Part shown: piece by piece, positions 1 to 7,869 of the stretch
How positions within the stretch are numbered: the stretch's first letter is position 1
Layout: the number at the start of each line of letters is the position of its first letter
Assembly (NCBI GenBank): GCA_035276085.1
Contig: DATELY010000183.1
Coordinates: 1 to 25,523, forward strand
DNA: 25,523 nucleotides
Direction of reading: 5' to 3'
Origin: DATELY01 sp035276085
Lineage (GTDB): Bacteria; Pseudomonadota; Gammaproteobacteria; Steroidobacterales; Steroidobacteraceae
Made by a program: the position numbers and the translations under genes
Notes under the pieces: generated by a model
Seen by the model: only the letters and a program-made list of their open reading frames with translations
What the model was told of the DNA's origin: nothing
The model's database searches: none

Positions 1-139
1 ACAGAAAGGTCACGAAGAACAACGAGAAGACGATGAGGTCTCCGACGATGAACATCCACACGCCGAGCTCACCCGGTACGTGACCGACGGCGTTGTCCCG
101 ACTCATCCGCGATTCGATGGCGATTTCACTTTCACTCAT
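1..139 (-). CDS. Heme-copper oxidase subunit III family protein (NorE-like), N-terminal fragment
   Basis: The gene runs off the left edge, so only 46 codons are visible. It starts at an ATG (minus strand, 139) preceded by GGGAA at a short distance. After about 22 polar residues, PGELGVWMFIVGDLIVF leads into a first membrane helix. That wording is characteristic of the cytochrome c oxidase subunit III superfamily, and a short N-terminus followed directly by 'PGE-GVW-FI-GD' is what NorE-type accessory proteins of nitric oxide reductase look like. The family is an integral inner-membrane protein; NorE is associated with NO reductase, while true subunit III belongs to aerobic oxidases. The neighbouring genes lie outside the window, so the choice between NorE and subunit III is open. 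Confidence 0.6.
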   Translation of the reverse strand, partial: MSESEIAIESRMSRDNAVGHVPGELGVWMFIVGDLIVFSLFFVTFL

Positions 140-363
140 GATTTCCCGTTGGCTTCCTGGGCGACGACCGGCGCACCACCGCGTCGACACGACCGTACTG
201 AGATTTCCGATCGCGAGCGTCTCGCAGCGTGTTTGACGGGCCATGCGTCGCTGCAAGCCGATGCTCGAGCACTCCACTCGCTTGACCAACCTGCCGCGTC
301 AGGGGGTTTGCAGCTACACGCTTGACGTCGTTGAGCGGAAATCTCGCATGAGGCGCACGGCGA
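140..363. other. Intergenic region before the NorE-like gene
   Basis: These 224 bases separate the 3' end of the histidine kinase gene from the start of the NorE-like gene, both on the minus strand. The region should carry the promoter of the leftmost gene. I found no convincing sigma-70 boxes, no FNR/Dnr-type TTGAT-N4-ATCAA site and no clear terminator hairpin for the kinase. Confidence 0.4.
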
Positions 364-2844
364 TCAGCCGTTCGCCGCCACAGTCTCCAGCTGCGGCAAG
401 TACCGCGCCACGCAGTCGGCCAGTAGCTCGGCATCGATCGGTTTGGTGAGATAGTCATCCATCCCTGCGGCACGACACTCGCGCTCCGCGCCGATCATTG
501 CATGTGCCGTCAGGGCTACGATCGGAATGTGCTTGCCAGGGGATTCCATGCGACGGATCTCGCGTGTCGCAGCGTAACCATCGAGCTCCGGCATCTGGCA
601 ATCCATCAAGATCAGATCGTACTGCCCCGATTGCCAGGCCTTGATTGCGACGCGTCCATTTGCCACGACATCCACCCGGTAGCGCAAGCGCTCGAGGAGT
701 CGGCGCGCGACCTTCTGATTGACGGGGTTGTCTTCGGCGAGCAGCACGCGATATCGACCGTGTGCTCTGGATGCGGCACTTGCATTCTTGGAGCTTCCCA
801 CCTCGGGCGCCTCCGGATGGTTCGCAGATTCGCTGCTCGCTGTGCCGAACACCGCAGTGAACCAGAACGTGGAACCGACGCCGGGTGTGCTGCTCACGCC
901 CACTTGTCCACCCATCAGCTCGACCAGCTTGCGGGCGATCGACAGACCCAGTCCCGTGCCGCCGAACCGGCGCGTCGTGGACGCATCGACCTGACTGAAC
1001 GGCTTGAAGAGGGCGTCGATGCCTGCGGCTTCGATGCCAATGCCCGTGTCGCGCACCTCGCACCGAACCTCGATCTCGGCATCGTTCTGCGACAGCAACA
1101 CGAACTCGATGCCCACCGCGCCTGCCTGCGTGAACTTGATGGCGTTGCCGCCGAGGTTGAGCAACACCTGACGCAAACGGCCGGCATCGCCCTGGACGAT
1201 GATCGGCAGCCGCGAGTCGACCTGCACCGTGAGCTCCAGTCCTTTCGCACGCGCCTGAATGGCAAGCAGCCGCACGACGTCTGACAGCATCGCGCGCGCA
1301 TCGAAGTCGAGCCGTTCCACGCGCAGCTCGCCCGCCTCCACTTTGGAGAAGTCCAGAATGTCATTGATGATGGTCAACAAGGCCTCGCCGCTCGTGCGCA
1401 TCGTTTGCACGTAGTCGCGCTGCACCGGATCGAGCGGCGTGTCGAGCAGGAGTGTGGTCATACCGATCACGCCATTCATCGGCGTGCGGATCTCATGACT
1501 CATGTTCGCGAGGAACTCGCTCTTCGCGCGGCTGGCAGCCGCTGCGGCTGCGGTGGCTTCGATGAGCGCCTGCTGCTGACCCCGTTTTTCGGTGACGTCC
1601 TGCAGGCAGCCCGACATCCAGGTGGGCGTTCCCTCTGCATCCCGCTCGGCCGCTCCGCGCAAATGCAGCCAGCGCCACTCGCCGCCGAAGCTGCGCATGC
1701 GGATCTCGCAATCGTAGGGCGCTGCACCCTCGAGGTGCTGGACCGCAAGAGCGTGCAGGCGCGCGTAGTCCGCTGGATGAGTGAGCTGCTCGAACGTGAA
1801 CTGTGCGGGCGAGAACTCATGGTTGGAGTAGCCCAACATTTCGTAGACGCGCGGCGCAAACCACAACTCATTCGTGCGCAGGTCCAGTTCCCACAGCCCA
1901 TCGCTCGTGCCGCGCACCGCGCGGGCAAACCGTGCCTCTGCCTGTCGACGCTCCAGCTCAGCCTGCTTGCTGGCGTGGATGTCCTGCGCGACGCCGCGAA
2001 CATGCCGCGGACGTCCGTACGCGTCGCGTTCCACAGTCCAGTGGTGTGCTCTCCAGCGATACTGCCCATCCACATCCAACATCCGCACTTCGTGATAGCA
2101 GGGCTGGGTGCCGGCGAGTTGACGATCCACACACTCACGCATGCCTGCCGCATCGTCGGGATGGCAGCAGTCGTAGAGAGTCGAGTCATCCAGCGAGAAC
2201 GTCACGCTGCCATTCTCGTCGAGCTTCACTTCGGGCCGTGACGCCAGTGTTTGGAGCACCGCGCCATCGATGAAATCGAGTGTTTCCGTCCGGCTCGCCA
2301 CATCGATTTCCCAGGTGAAGAATCGAGCCGCGTGCGACGCCGCTCGCAGACGACGCTGATACGCCGCTTGCTTCTGTTCGAGTTGCTTCAGATCGGTGAT
2401 GTCGACCACGACGGCGTGCATGCCACTCGACTCCTCCCTGCCATAGGATCGCAACCAGCGCCAGGCCCCGTCCGTGCGACGCACGCGATAGCTTGTGGTG
2501 AACGTCCGGGGCGTGGTCGGTGGGTCGGTATTTACCAACGACCTGTCCTTCGGTAGGACCGCGCGCAGGTCGTCGGGATGAATGAGATCCGCCCATTCCC
2601 GAAAACTCAGTTGCCGGCGGCCATCACACACGCCGAGCAACTCCGCGACCGGATCCGACAGCTCGCTGAAGCCCGTCCTGCTGTTGTACTTGACCGTTCC
2701 CGCGCCGGCGCCCCGCAGGCAATGCTCGAGTTGAGTCAGTCGATTGCGCAGCTCGTCGCGCTGGGCACGTGTGCGCAGGACGCTCCAACAGGCGCCTGCA
2801 AAAACAGACACACCGATTGCAATCGCTAACAGGAACCAGACCAT
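364..2844 (-). CDS. Membrane-anchored PAS hybrid sensor histidine kinase
   Basis: A hybrid two-component kinase of 826 residues from this start. One membrane helix (about residues 4-22) is followed by three PAS-like modules (about 45-153, 168-292, 303-420), each ending in a PAC-like stretch such as GVAQDIHASK. A HisKA domain follows with the phospho-acceptor in SHEIRTPMNGVIGM (His about 450), then a HATPase domain with an N-box (LGGNAIKF), DTGIG and GGTGLGLS. A C-terminal receiver has the acidic pair in LLAEDNPVN, phospho-Asp in LILMDCQMPELDG (about 748) and Lys in LTKP. With no periplasmic domain it probably senses a cytoplasmic or redox signal through PAS. I chose the ATG at 2844 because AGGGCGG precedes it; an in-frame TTG at 2955 would add 37 polar residues. 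No output regulator or Hpt protein is adjacent, so the partner is unknown. Confidence 0.9.
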   Translation of the reverse strand: MVWFLLAIAIGVSVFAGACWSVLRTRAQRDELRNRLTQLEHCLRGAGAGTVKYNSRTGFSELSDPVAELLGVCDGRRQLSFREWADLIHPDDLRAVLPKDRSLVNTDPPTTPRTFTTSYRVRRTDGAWRWLRSYGREESSGMHAVVVDITDLKQLEQKQAAYQRRLRAASHAARFFTWEIDVASRTETLDFIDGAVLQTLASRPEVKLDENGSVTFSLDDSTLYDCCHPDDAAGMRECVDRQLAGTQPCYHEVRMLDVDGQYRWRAHHWTVERDAYGRPRHVRGVAQDIHASKQAELERRQAEARFARAVRGTSDGLWELDLRTNELWFAPRVYEMLGYSNHEFSPAQFTFEQLTHPADYARLHALAVQHLEGAAPYDCEIRMRSFGGEWRWLHLRGAAERDAEGTPTWMSGCLQDVTEKRGQQQALIEATAAAAAASRAKSEFLANMSHEIRTPMNGVIGMTTLLLDTPLDPVQRDYVQTMRTSGEALLTIINDILDFSKVEAGELRVERLDFDARAMLSDVVRLLAIQARAKGLELTVQVDSRLPIIVQGDAGRLRQVLLNLGGNAIKFTQAGAVGIEFVLLSQNDAEIEVRCEVRDTGIGIEAAGIDALFKPFSQVDASTTRRFGGTGLGLSIARKLVELMGGQVGVSSTPGVGSTFWFTAVFGTASSESANHPEAPEVGSSKNASAASRAHGRYRVLLAEDNPVNQKVARRLLERLRYRVDVVANGRVAIKAWQSGQYDLILMDCQMPELDGYAATREIRRMESPGKHIPIVALTAHAMIGAERECRAAGMDDYLTKPIDAELLADCVARYLPQLETVAANG

Positions 2845-3200
2845 GCAATCCGCCCGCCCTAGCCAAATTTCCAGGTAGTCCGCAGTCTCTTCCGTGCCGT
2901 AGGCCGAAAACCGGCGTGTCCGCCTGTCACTCGCCGTCGATTGCTCCTTGTTCAAGCGTCATCGGCAGCGCGAGGAGAAGCTGAACCCTGGAGGCGAGGA
3001 TTGAGTATCTGCCTCATCGCCCGATGCGCGAGCTGTCTCAGCTCACACTTCGCAGCGGCCTCCCCCGCCTGGCGCGGAACCCGACCCGCGACTGATTGCT
3101 TATGTTCGATAGTGTCGTCAGGGAGAGCCGTACGGACCTGCCAGACGCAGCTGCCACAGCCACGGCACGGTGTCGGCATTTCGACAACGGGAGGGTACCC
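2845..3200. promoter_or_regulatory. Divergent control region between kinase and diguanylate cyclase genes
   Basis: This 356-bp region separates two divergently transcribed signalling genes. It contains two tight palindromes: CATCG-CC-CGATG at 3015-3026 and GAGCTG-TCT-CAGCTC at 3030-3044. Both are plausible operator half-site pairs, but neither matches a factor I can name. I cannot identify convincing -35/-10 boxes for either gene. If the kinase starts at the upstream TTG (2955), the region shrinks to 245 bp and still contains both palindromes. Confidence 0.35.
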
Positions 3201-4262
3201 GTGACCTCATCTTCGCAACTGATCGACTCTGTTGCCAATACGACTGCGCACAAGGATCGCGACGCTCTGGATCGCGCGATCGCACGACTGCTGCTGCGGT
3301 TCCTGGAAGCCGATTCGGTTTCGATCTTTCGCCTGCGCGATGACGACGGTGCCGTGCGGATTGCCCGTCGCACGGTGATGAGCGACGCGAATCAAGACGG
3401 CGACGAGGGTGGTGGAGAGGACGCGCCGGCCACGCTGCCCACCATCGATGAAGTGCCTGCCTGGCGACGGTGCATCCAGCGACGCGAGATGACACAGCAC
3501 ACCGATGCGAGCGGCCGCACCCTCACTGTGTTTGCCATTGAGGGCGAGCACGACGTGATCGGGCTATTGGAAATCGTCACCCGCAGTGCGCTCAGGTCAC
3601 GCGATGGAGGCCTGGTGAGCGGCATCCTGCGCATCATGAAGAATCACGTCGCGCTGCTGGACTACGGCGAGCGCGACACGTTGACCGGATTGTTCAATCG
3701 CAAAGTCTTCGACAGCAGCTTCGAGAAGTTGCGCGCACGCATGCGGCGCGAGGATGCGCAGCGCGCGGAGAAGATCGACGGCGGAGCGGCACCGCGCACG
3801 GCTGCACCGGAACCGAGCTGGCTCGCGATCGCGGACATCGATAGCTTCAAGTCCATCAACGACACCTACGGACACTTGTTCGGCGACGAGGTCCTGCTGC
3901 TGGTCGCACAGCTGATGAAGAAGAGCTTCCGCGGTGGCGACCTGTTGTTCCGCTTCGGGGGCGAGGAATTCGTCATCGTGCTGGAGCGCGCGAGTCCCGC
4001 GGGAGCCGCCATCGCCTTCGAGCGCTTGCGCACCGAGATCGAATCGTTCAAGTTTCCGCAGGTCGAAGCGGTGACGCTGAGCCTCGGCTACACGCGCATC
4101 GATCCGCACGAAGCATCGACCACCTGCATCGAGCGCGCGGACGCTGCGCTGTACTTCGCCAAGCATCATGGGCGGAACAACGTCTGCAGCTACGAAGCGC
4201 TGGTCGCAAGTGGCGAGCTGCAGCCGAAGTCGGCGCCGGACAAAGACATCGAGCTGTTCTGA
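3201..4262 (+). CDS. GGDEF diguanylate cyclase with GAF-like N-terminal domain
   Basis: The product (353 residues) should make cyclic di-GMP from two GTP. The C-terminal half is a full GGDEF domain: DTLTGLFNR (159-167), the metal-binding Asp in IADIDSFKSIND (about 212), the signature RFGGEEF (251-257) and a typical end with ADAALYFAKHHGRNNV. An RGGD inhibitory site lies exactly five residues before GGEEF, so product feedback is likely. The N-terminal ~155 residues look like a divergent GAF sensor and have no membrane helix, so the enzyme is cytoplasmic. A charged insert of about 25 residues (about 180-206) separates the first GGDEF helix from the metal site. The GTG at 3201 is chosen because GGGAGGG lies six bases upstream; in-frame TTG and ATG codons at 3096 and 3102 lack this. 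Confidence 0.93.
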   Translation: MTSSSQLIDSVANTTAHKDRDALDRAIARLLLRFLEADSVSIFRLRDDDGAVRIARRTVMSDANQDGDEGGGEDAPATLPTIDEVPAWRRCIQRREMTQHTDASGRTLTVFAIEGEHDVIGLLEIVTRSALRSRDGGLVSGILRIMKNHVALLDYGERDTLTGLFNRKVFDSSFEKLRARMRREDAQRAEKIDGGAAPRTAAPEPSWLAIADIDSFKSINDTYGHLFGDEVLLLVAQLMKKSFRGGDLLFRFGGEEFVIVLERASPAGAAIAFERLRTEIESFKFPQVEAVTLSLGYTRIDPHEASTTCIERADAALYFAKHHGRNNVCSYEALVASGELQPKSAPDKDIELF

Positions 4263-4297
4263 GCTCGAAAACGCGACAGCTGATCAATGGGGGGATC

Positions 4298-4708
4298 ATG
4301 ATCCGACACCGATTACGTGCCCGCACGTGCCTCGTTGCGGCGCTGCTCTTCGCTGCGTCGACCGCGGGCTTGCAGGCACAGCCACCCGGTCTCACGACGA
4401 AGGTACTGTTGAAGACGACCTACTCGGACGATGCAGCGAAGGATGCGCTGGTGTTGAGTGCCGAGCTGGCGCCGCTGGCGAGCACCGGTCGCCACATTCA
4501 TCCGGGCGATGAATACGGCACCGTGTTGGAAGGCGAGCTGGAAGTGCAGGTGGAAGGCCAGGCTCCGCGTCGGATCAAGGCCGGGGAGGCGTATCACAAC
4601 GCAAAGGGCGTGGTACACGAGACGCGCAATCCCACTCAATCGACGACGCGACTGCTGAGCACGTTCATCGTCGACAAGGGACAGCCGGTGATTCAGCCGG
4701 TGAAGTAG
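4298..4708 (+). CDS. Exported small cupin-domain protein
   Basis: A 136-residue protein with a classical signal peptide (positive start, hydrophobic core, likely cleavage after LQAQ at about residue 28). The remainder is a single cupin barrel. STGRHIHPGDEYGTVLEGELEV would supply the two metal-binding histidines and a glutamate of motif 1, and AYHNAKGVVHETRNP supplies the histidine region of motif 2. Such proteins are periplasmic; some bind a metal or a small ligand, and no specific reaction can be assigned. A G-rich ribosome site (GGGGGG) lies just before the ATG. It follows the diguanylate cyclase by 35 bases on the same strand and may be co-transcribed. It converges with the flavoprotein gene, with a large palindromic repeat between them. 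Confidence 0.85.
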   Translation: MIRHRLRARTCLVAALLFAASTAGLQAQPPGLTTKVLLKTTYSDDAAKDALVLSAELAPLASTGRHIHPGDEYGTVLEGELEVQVEGQAPRRIKAGEAYHNAKGVVHETRNPTQSTTRLLSTFIVDKGQPVIQPVK

Positions 4709-4717
4709 AGGTGGAGC

Positions 4718-4875
4718 TGCCCCCACCCCAACCTCTGATGTGCAGGGAAGCACGAATGCCGCGGGCGCAGGGATGCGCAGGAGCGGCCCCGCTTCGCAGG
4801 GGAGGGAGCCGGAGTAATCGCGCTGTAGCTCCGCTCCCTCCCCTGCGAAGTGGGGGAGGGTTGGGGTGGGGGCAA
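4718..4875. repeat. Palindromic G-rich intergenic repeat, copy 1 (long form)
   Basis: A nested inverted repeat between two convergent genes. The outer left arm begins TGCCCCCACCCCAA (from 4718), and its complement TTGGGGTGGGGGCA ends the element (4861-4874). Inside it, CTTCGCAGGGGAGGGAG (from 4792) pairs with CTCCCTCCCCTGCGAAG (ending 4850), giving a stem of about 22 bp. The last 40 bases (4836-4875) match copy 2 (6178-6217) at 38 of 40 positions. The G-run part (4852-4872: G5, G3, G4, G5 with loops of 1, 2 and 1) is a strong G-quadruplex motif. It may also act as a bidirectional terminator for the convergent genes. Confidence 0.8.
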
Positions 4876-4894
4876 ACACCGCCGCAATTCAGCT

Positions 4895-6163
4895 CTACGC
4901 GCTCTTGGCTTCCAACAGAGACTTCAGCGGCACCGACTCATCCACCAGCACGGCGGGCGATGGCTTCACGCGCTCCGCGATCAGTCGCTTTGCCAGCATG
5001 AAATCCTGCGCACGGCTGACCGTGTCGACCGAAATCAACGCGCCCTCGCGCAGGTAGAACACGCTGAACGATGCCGTGCTCATGTCGCCGCGGACGACGT
5101 ACTGATCGTAGCCTTCGGACAACCCCACCATCTGCAGCTTCAGGTCGTATTGATCGGACCAGAACCAGGGGAGCGCGTTGTATGGCGTGGGCTTGCCACA
5201 GATGGCCGCCGCGCAGACGCGCGCCTGCTCGGTTGCGTTGGGGACAGATTCCAGGCGCAACCGCTTGCCGGGATAGAACTCGTTCAAGTGATTGGAGCAG
5301 TCGCCGATCGCATGGATGCTCGGATCGGCGGTGCGGGTGAACTGATCGACGACGATGCCGTTGGACACCGGCAAGCCGGCTGCTTCGGCGAGCTCCGTGT
5401 TCGGTATCAAACCGATGCCGACGATGATGAGATCGGCCGGCAAGCGCGTGCCATCGGCCAACACGACCGTGTTGACACGGGGATCGCCCTCGAAGGCATG
5501 CACGCCGATGCCCGTGCGAATATCGACACCGTGCCCACGATGCACGCGTTCATAGAACGCCGACAGCTCCGGCGTGGTCACGCGCGCCAGCACCCGGGGC
5601 AGCGCTTCCACCAACGTCACTTGCAGTTCTTTCTTACGTCCAACGGCCGCAGCTTCCAACCCGATGTAGCCGCCACCGATGATCACGAGCTTGCCGCCCG
5701 GAACGAATTGCTGCTTGAGCTTCAGGATGTCATCGATGGTACGGACGTAGTGCACGTTCGGATGTTCGGCACCGGGCAGCGACAGGCGACGCGCACGTCC
5801 ACCGGTTGCCAGCACCAGATGCTCATACGGAACCGTCGTGCCATCGAACAACCGCAGCACGCGCGCGTCGCGGTCGATCGCTTCCACGCCGATGCCGAAG
5901 CGGCAATCCACGGTGTGTTTCGCATAGGCGGCAGCGGATTTGATGGTCAGCGACTCGAGTGTCGCTTCGCCAGCCAGGAAGGTTTTCGACAGCGGTGGAC
6001 GACGATACGGTGCATAAGTCTCATCGCCGATCAGCGTGATCGGGCCCGCATAGCCGGCTGAACGCAGGTAGCCGGTGACATCGGCACCCGCCTGGCCAGC
6101 CCCCACGATTACGACACCACCACCCGGAATGGACGCGCTCAAATGACCTCCCGTGACTGCCAC
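4895..6163 (-). CDS. Ferredoxin/rubredoxin reductase-type FAD- and NAD(P)H-binding oxidoreductase
   Basis: A 422-residue flavoprotein of the pyridine nucleotide-disulfide oxidoreductase fold. It has an FAD Rossmann motif GAGQAGAD (21-28), the conserved APYRRPPLSK (51-60) typical of oxygenase-coupled ferredoxin reductases, an NAD(P)H motif IIGGGYIGLEAA (161-172) and a second FAD motif AIGDCS (285-290). A C-terminal reductase domain includes PWFWSDQYDLKLQMVG. There is no redox-active CxxxxC, so it should transfer electrons from NAD(P)H to a ferredoxin or rubredoxin serving a P450 or ring oxygenase. No such partner is visible here. The GTG at 6163 has GGAG five bases upstream; a TTG at 6142 with GGGAGG four bases upstream is a real alternative. 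It sits at the end of the prp-type operon, separated from prpD by a repeat. Confidence 0.88.
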   Translation of the reverse strand: MAVTGGHLSASIPGGGVVIVGAGQAGADVTGYLRSAGYAGPITLIGDETYAPYRRPPLSKTFLAGEATLESLTIKSAAAYAKHTVDCRFGIGVEAIDRDARVLRLFDGTTVPYEHLVLATGGRARRLSLPGAEHPNVHYVRTIDDILKLKQQFVPGGKLVIIGGGYIGLEAAAVGRKKELQVTLVEALPRVLARVTTPELSAFYERVHRGHGVDIRTGIGVHAFEGDPRVNTVVLADGTRLPADLIIVGIGLIPNTELAEAAGLPVSNGIVVDQFTRTADPSIHAIGDCSNHLNEFYPGKRLRLESVPNATEQARVCAAAICGKPTPYNALPWFWSDQYDLKLQMVGLSEGYDQYVVRGDMSTASFSVFYLREGALISVDTVSRAQDFMLAKRLIAERVKPSPAVLVDESVPLKSLLEAKSA

Positions 6164-6177
6164 TCAACTCCATCGTC

Positions 6178-6280
6178 CCCTCCCCTGCGCAGCGGGGGAG
6201 GGTTGGGGTGGGGGCAAGCGGCAGCGACTCTGGCTGACAGACCCCCATCCTGTCCTGCCCCCGCTGCGCAAGGGAAGGGA
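6178..6280. repeat. Palindromic G-rich intergenic repeat, copy 2
   Basis: Its first 40 bases (6178-6217) match 4836-4875 at 38 of 40 positions and in the same orientation. They contain the same four G-runs (6194-6214; G5, G3, G4, G5). The right part, CCTGCCCCCGCTGCGCAAGG (about 6253-6272), is an imperfect reverse complement of the left arm, so the unit can fold on itself. It lies between the prpD stop and the flavoprotein start, both minus strand, with the G-rich strand being the template strand of those genes. Confidence 0.78.
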
Positions 6281-6326
6281 CGCTCTCGACTGCTCTCGGT
6301 GACATTTGACCGCCTCAACGCAGTCG

Positions 6327-7781
6327 CTATCGATTCACCACCAACGCAGCGACGAACTGATTCACCGGCATCTGCTCCACCTTCGCACGATCGGCGAACA
6401 GATTCTTGATCGCCGTCGTCTGTTGCGGCGAGAAGTGCGCAGCTACCGCCGACTCGAACTTCCTGATCAACAGTGGCACACCTTCGGTGCGCCGTTTGCG
6501 ATGCCCGACTGGATAATCCACGCACACGCGTTCGGTCGACGTGCCATCCCTGAAGAACACCTGCACGGCGTTGCCGATGTAGCGCTTGTCGGGCACGGAG
6601 TACTCTTCGGTGAACTTCGGATTTTCGCGCACTTCCATCTTCGCTCGCAGCTCGTCGATACGCGGATCGCCGGCGACACCGTCTTCGTAGTCCTCTGCCG
6701 TGATGCGCCCGAAGAGCAGCGCGATCGCGACGATGTACTGAATGCAGTGGTCGCGATCGGCAGGGTTGGCGAGCGGACCGACCTTGTCGATGATGCGGAG
6801 CGCGGATTCCTGCGTCTCGATGACCACCTTGGCGATGTCCCGCTCGCGATCCTTCACGTGCGCATGCAGAGCGATCGCCGCCTCCGCCGCCGTCTGGGCG
6901 TGGAACTCGGCGGGGAAGGAAATCTTGAACAGGATGTTCTCCATCACATAGCTGCCGAAGCGCTGGGAATAGGACAATGGTCTGCCCTTCAGCAGCACAT
7001 CCTGAAATCCCCACATCTTCGCCGTGAGTGCCGAGGGATAGCCCATCTCGCCATTCGACGCGATCAATGCATGGCGCACGCCGCGACTCGTGGCGTCTCC
7101 CGCGGCCCAGCTCTTGCGCGAGCCGGTGTTCGGAGCCTGGCGATAGGCCCGCAGCGCACCGCCATCGATGAAGGCATTCGATACCGCGTTGATGACCTGA
7201 TCGCGCGTAGCGCCGAGCAACGCCGTTGTCACGGCCGTGGAGGCAATACGAACGAGCAAGACATGATCGAGGCCGACGCGATTGAAACTGTTCTCGAGCG
7301 CCGTGACTCCCTGGATTTCATGCGCTTTGATCATCGCCGTCAGCACATCGCGCACCAGCGGACCACTCTTGCCTTGCAAGCTGGCCTTGCGCGCCAGGTA
7401 ATCCGTGATGGCGAGGATCGCGCCCAGATTATCCGAGGGGTGACTCCACTCAGCCGCGAGCCAGGTGTCGTTGAAGTCGAGCCAGCGAATCATCGTGCCG
7501 ATGTTGAACGCGGCTTGCACCGGGTCGAGCTCGTACGAGGTACCCGGCACCCGTGCTCCACCGGCCATCGTGGCGCCCGGCACGACCGGCCCCAGAAGTT
7601 TCGTGCACGCTGGATGCTTCAGTGCCTGAAAGCCGCACGCGAGCGAATCCATCAAGCAGTGATACGCGGTCTCGTACGCGAGCTCGCTGTCGATCTGAGC
7701 GGACAACGCATAGTCAGCGATATCGACCAGCACACGGTCGGGTTCCGGTCGCTTGGCGGACTTGGTGTCGAGGGCGGTCAT
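6327..7781 (-). CDS. prpD: 2-methylcitrate dehydratase (MmgE/PrpD family)
   Basis: A 484-residue protein, the normal length for PrpD (about 483-494). It dehydrates 2-methylcitrate to 2-methyl-cis-aconitate in the cytoplasmic methylcitrate cycle. Family features visible are YHCLMDSLACGFQAL near the start, the conserved RWLDFNDTWLAAEWSHPSDN with its Asp/His cluster, AHEIQG, SRKSWAAGDATSRG, the C-terminal domain with FPAEFHAQTAAEAA, and the late segment DYPVGHRKRRTEG. I chose the ATG at 7781, which begins MTALDTKS; its ribosome site is weak. The frame stays open upstream only because it reads through the intergenic hairpin. It follows prpC after 88 bases containing that hairpin. The family also includes aconitate decarboxylase-like members, but the adjacent prpB and prpC make PrpD the best call. 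Confidence 0.93.
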   Translation of the reverse strand: MTALDTKSAKRPEPDRVLVDIADYALSAQIDSELAYETAYHCLMDSLACGFQALKHPACTKLLGPVVPGATMAGGARVPGTSYELDPVQAAFNIGTMIRWLDFNDTWLAAEWSHPSDNLGAILAITDYLARKASLQGKSGPLVRDVLTAMIKAHEIQGVTALENSFNRVGLDHVLLVRIASTAVTTALLGATRDQVINAVSNAFIDGGALRAYRQAPNTGSRKSWAAGDATSRGVRHALIASNGEMGYPSALTAKMWGFQDVLLKGRPLSYSQRFGSYVMENILFKISFPAEFHAQTAAEAAIALHAHVKDRERDIAKVVIETQESALRIIDKVGPLANPADRDHCIQYIVAIALLFGRITAEDYEDGVAGDPRIDELRAKMEVRENPKFTEEYSVPDKRYIGNAVQVFFRDGTSTERVCVDYPVGHRKRRTEGVPLLIRKFESAVAAHFSPQQTTAIKNLFADRAKVEQMPVNQFVAALVVNR

Positions 7782-7789
7782 GGAGAAGT

Positions 7790-7860
7790 CAACGGGCGAC
7801 GGGCTACAGGTGACGGCCAGAAAGGATTTTGATCTGGCCGTGGCCCGTTGACCGTAGCCC
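7790..7860. repeat. Nested hairpin between prpC and prpD
   Basis: Three sets of inverted arms are nested or interleaved in 71 bases. CAACGGGC (7790-7797) pairs with GCCCGTTG (7843-7850), GGGCTAC (7801-7807) with GTAGCCC (7854-7860), and ACGGCCAG (7813-7820) with CTGGCCGT (7834-7841, 13-nt loop). The first two pairings compete, so two alternative folds are possible. Its place between two operon genes suggests a role in RNA processing, stability or relative expression, which is inference. Confidence 0.6.
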
Positions 7861-7869
7861 GCATGCTGC

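Noticed and set aside
6306..7832. A 508-codon open frame on the plus strand opposite prpD
   Set aside because: It is antisense to a full-length, motif-complete PrpD. Its translation is Arg/His-rich without recognisable domains, as expected from the complementary frame of a GC-rich gene.
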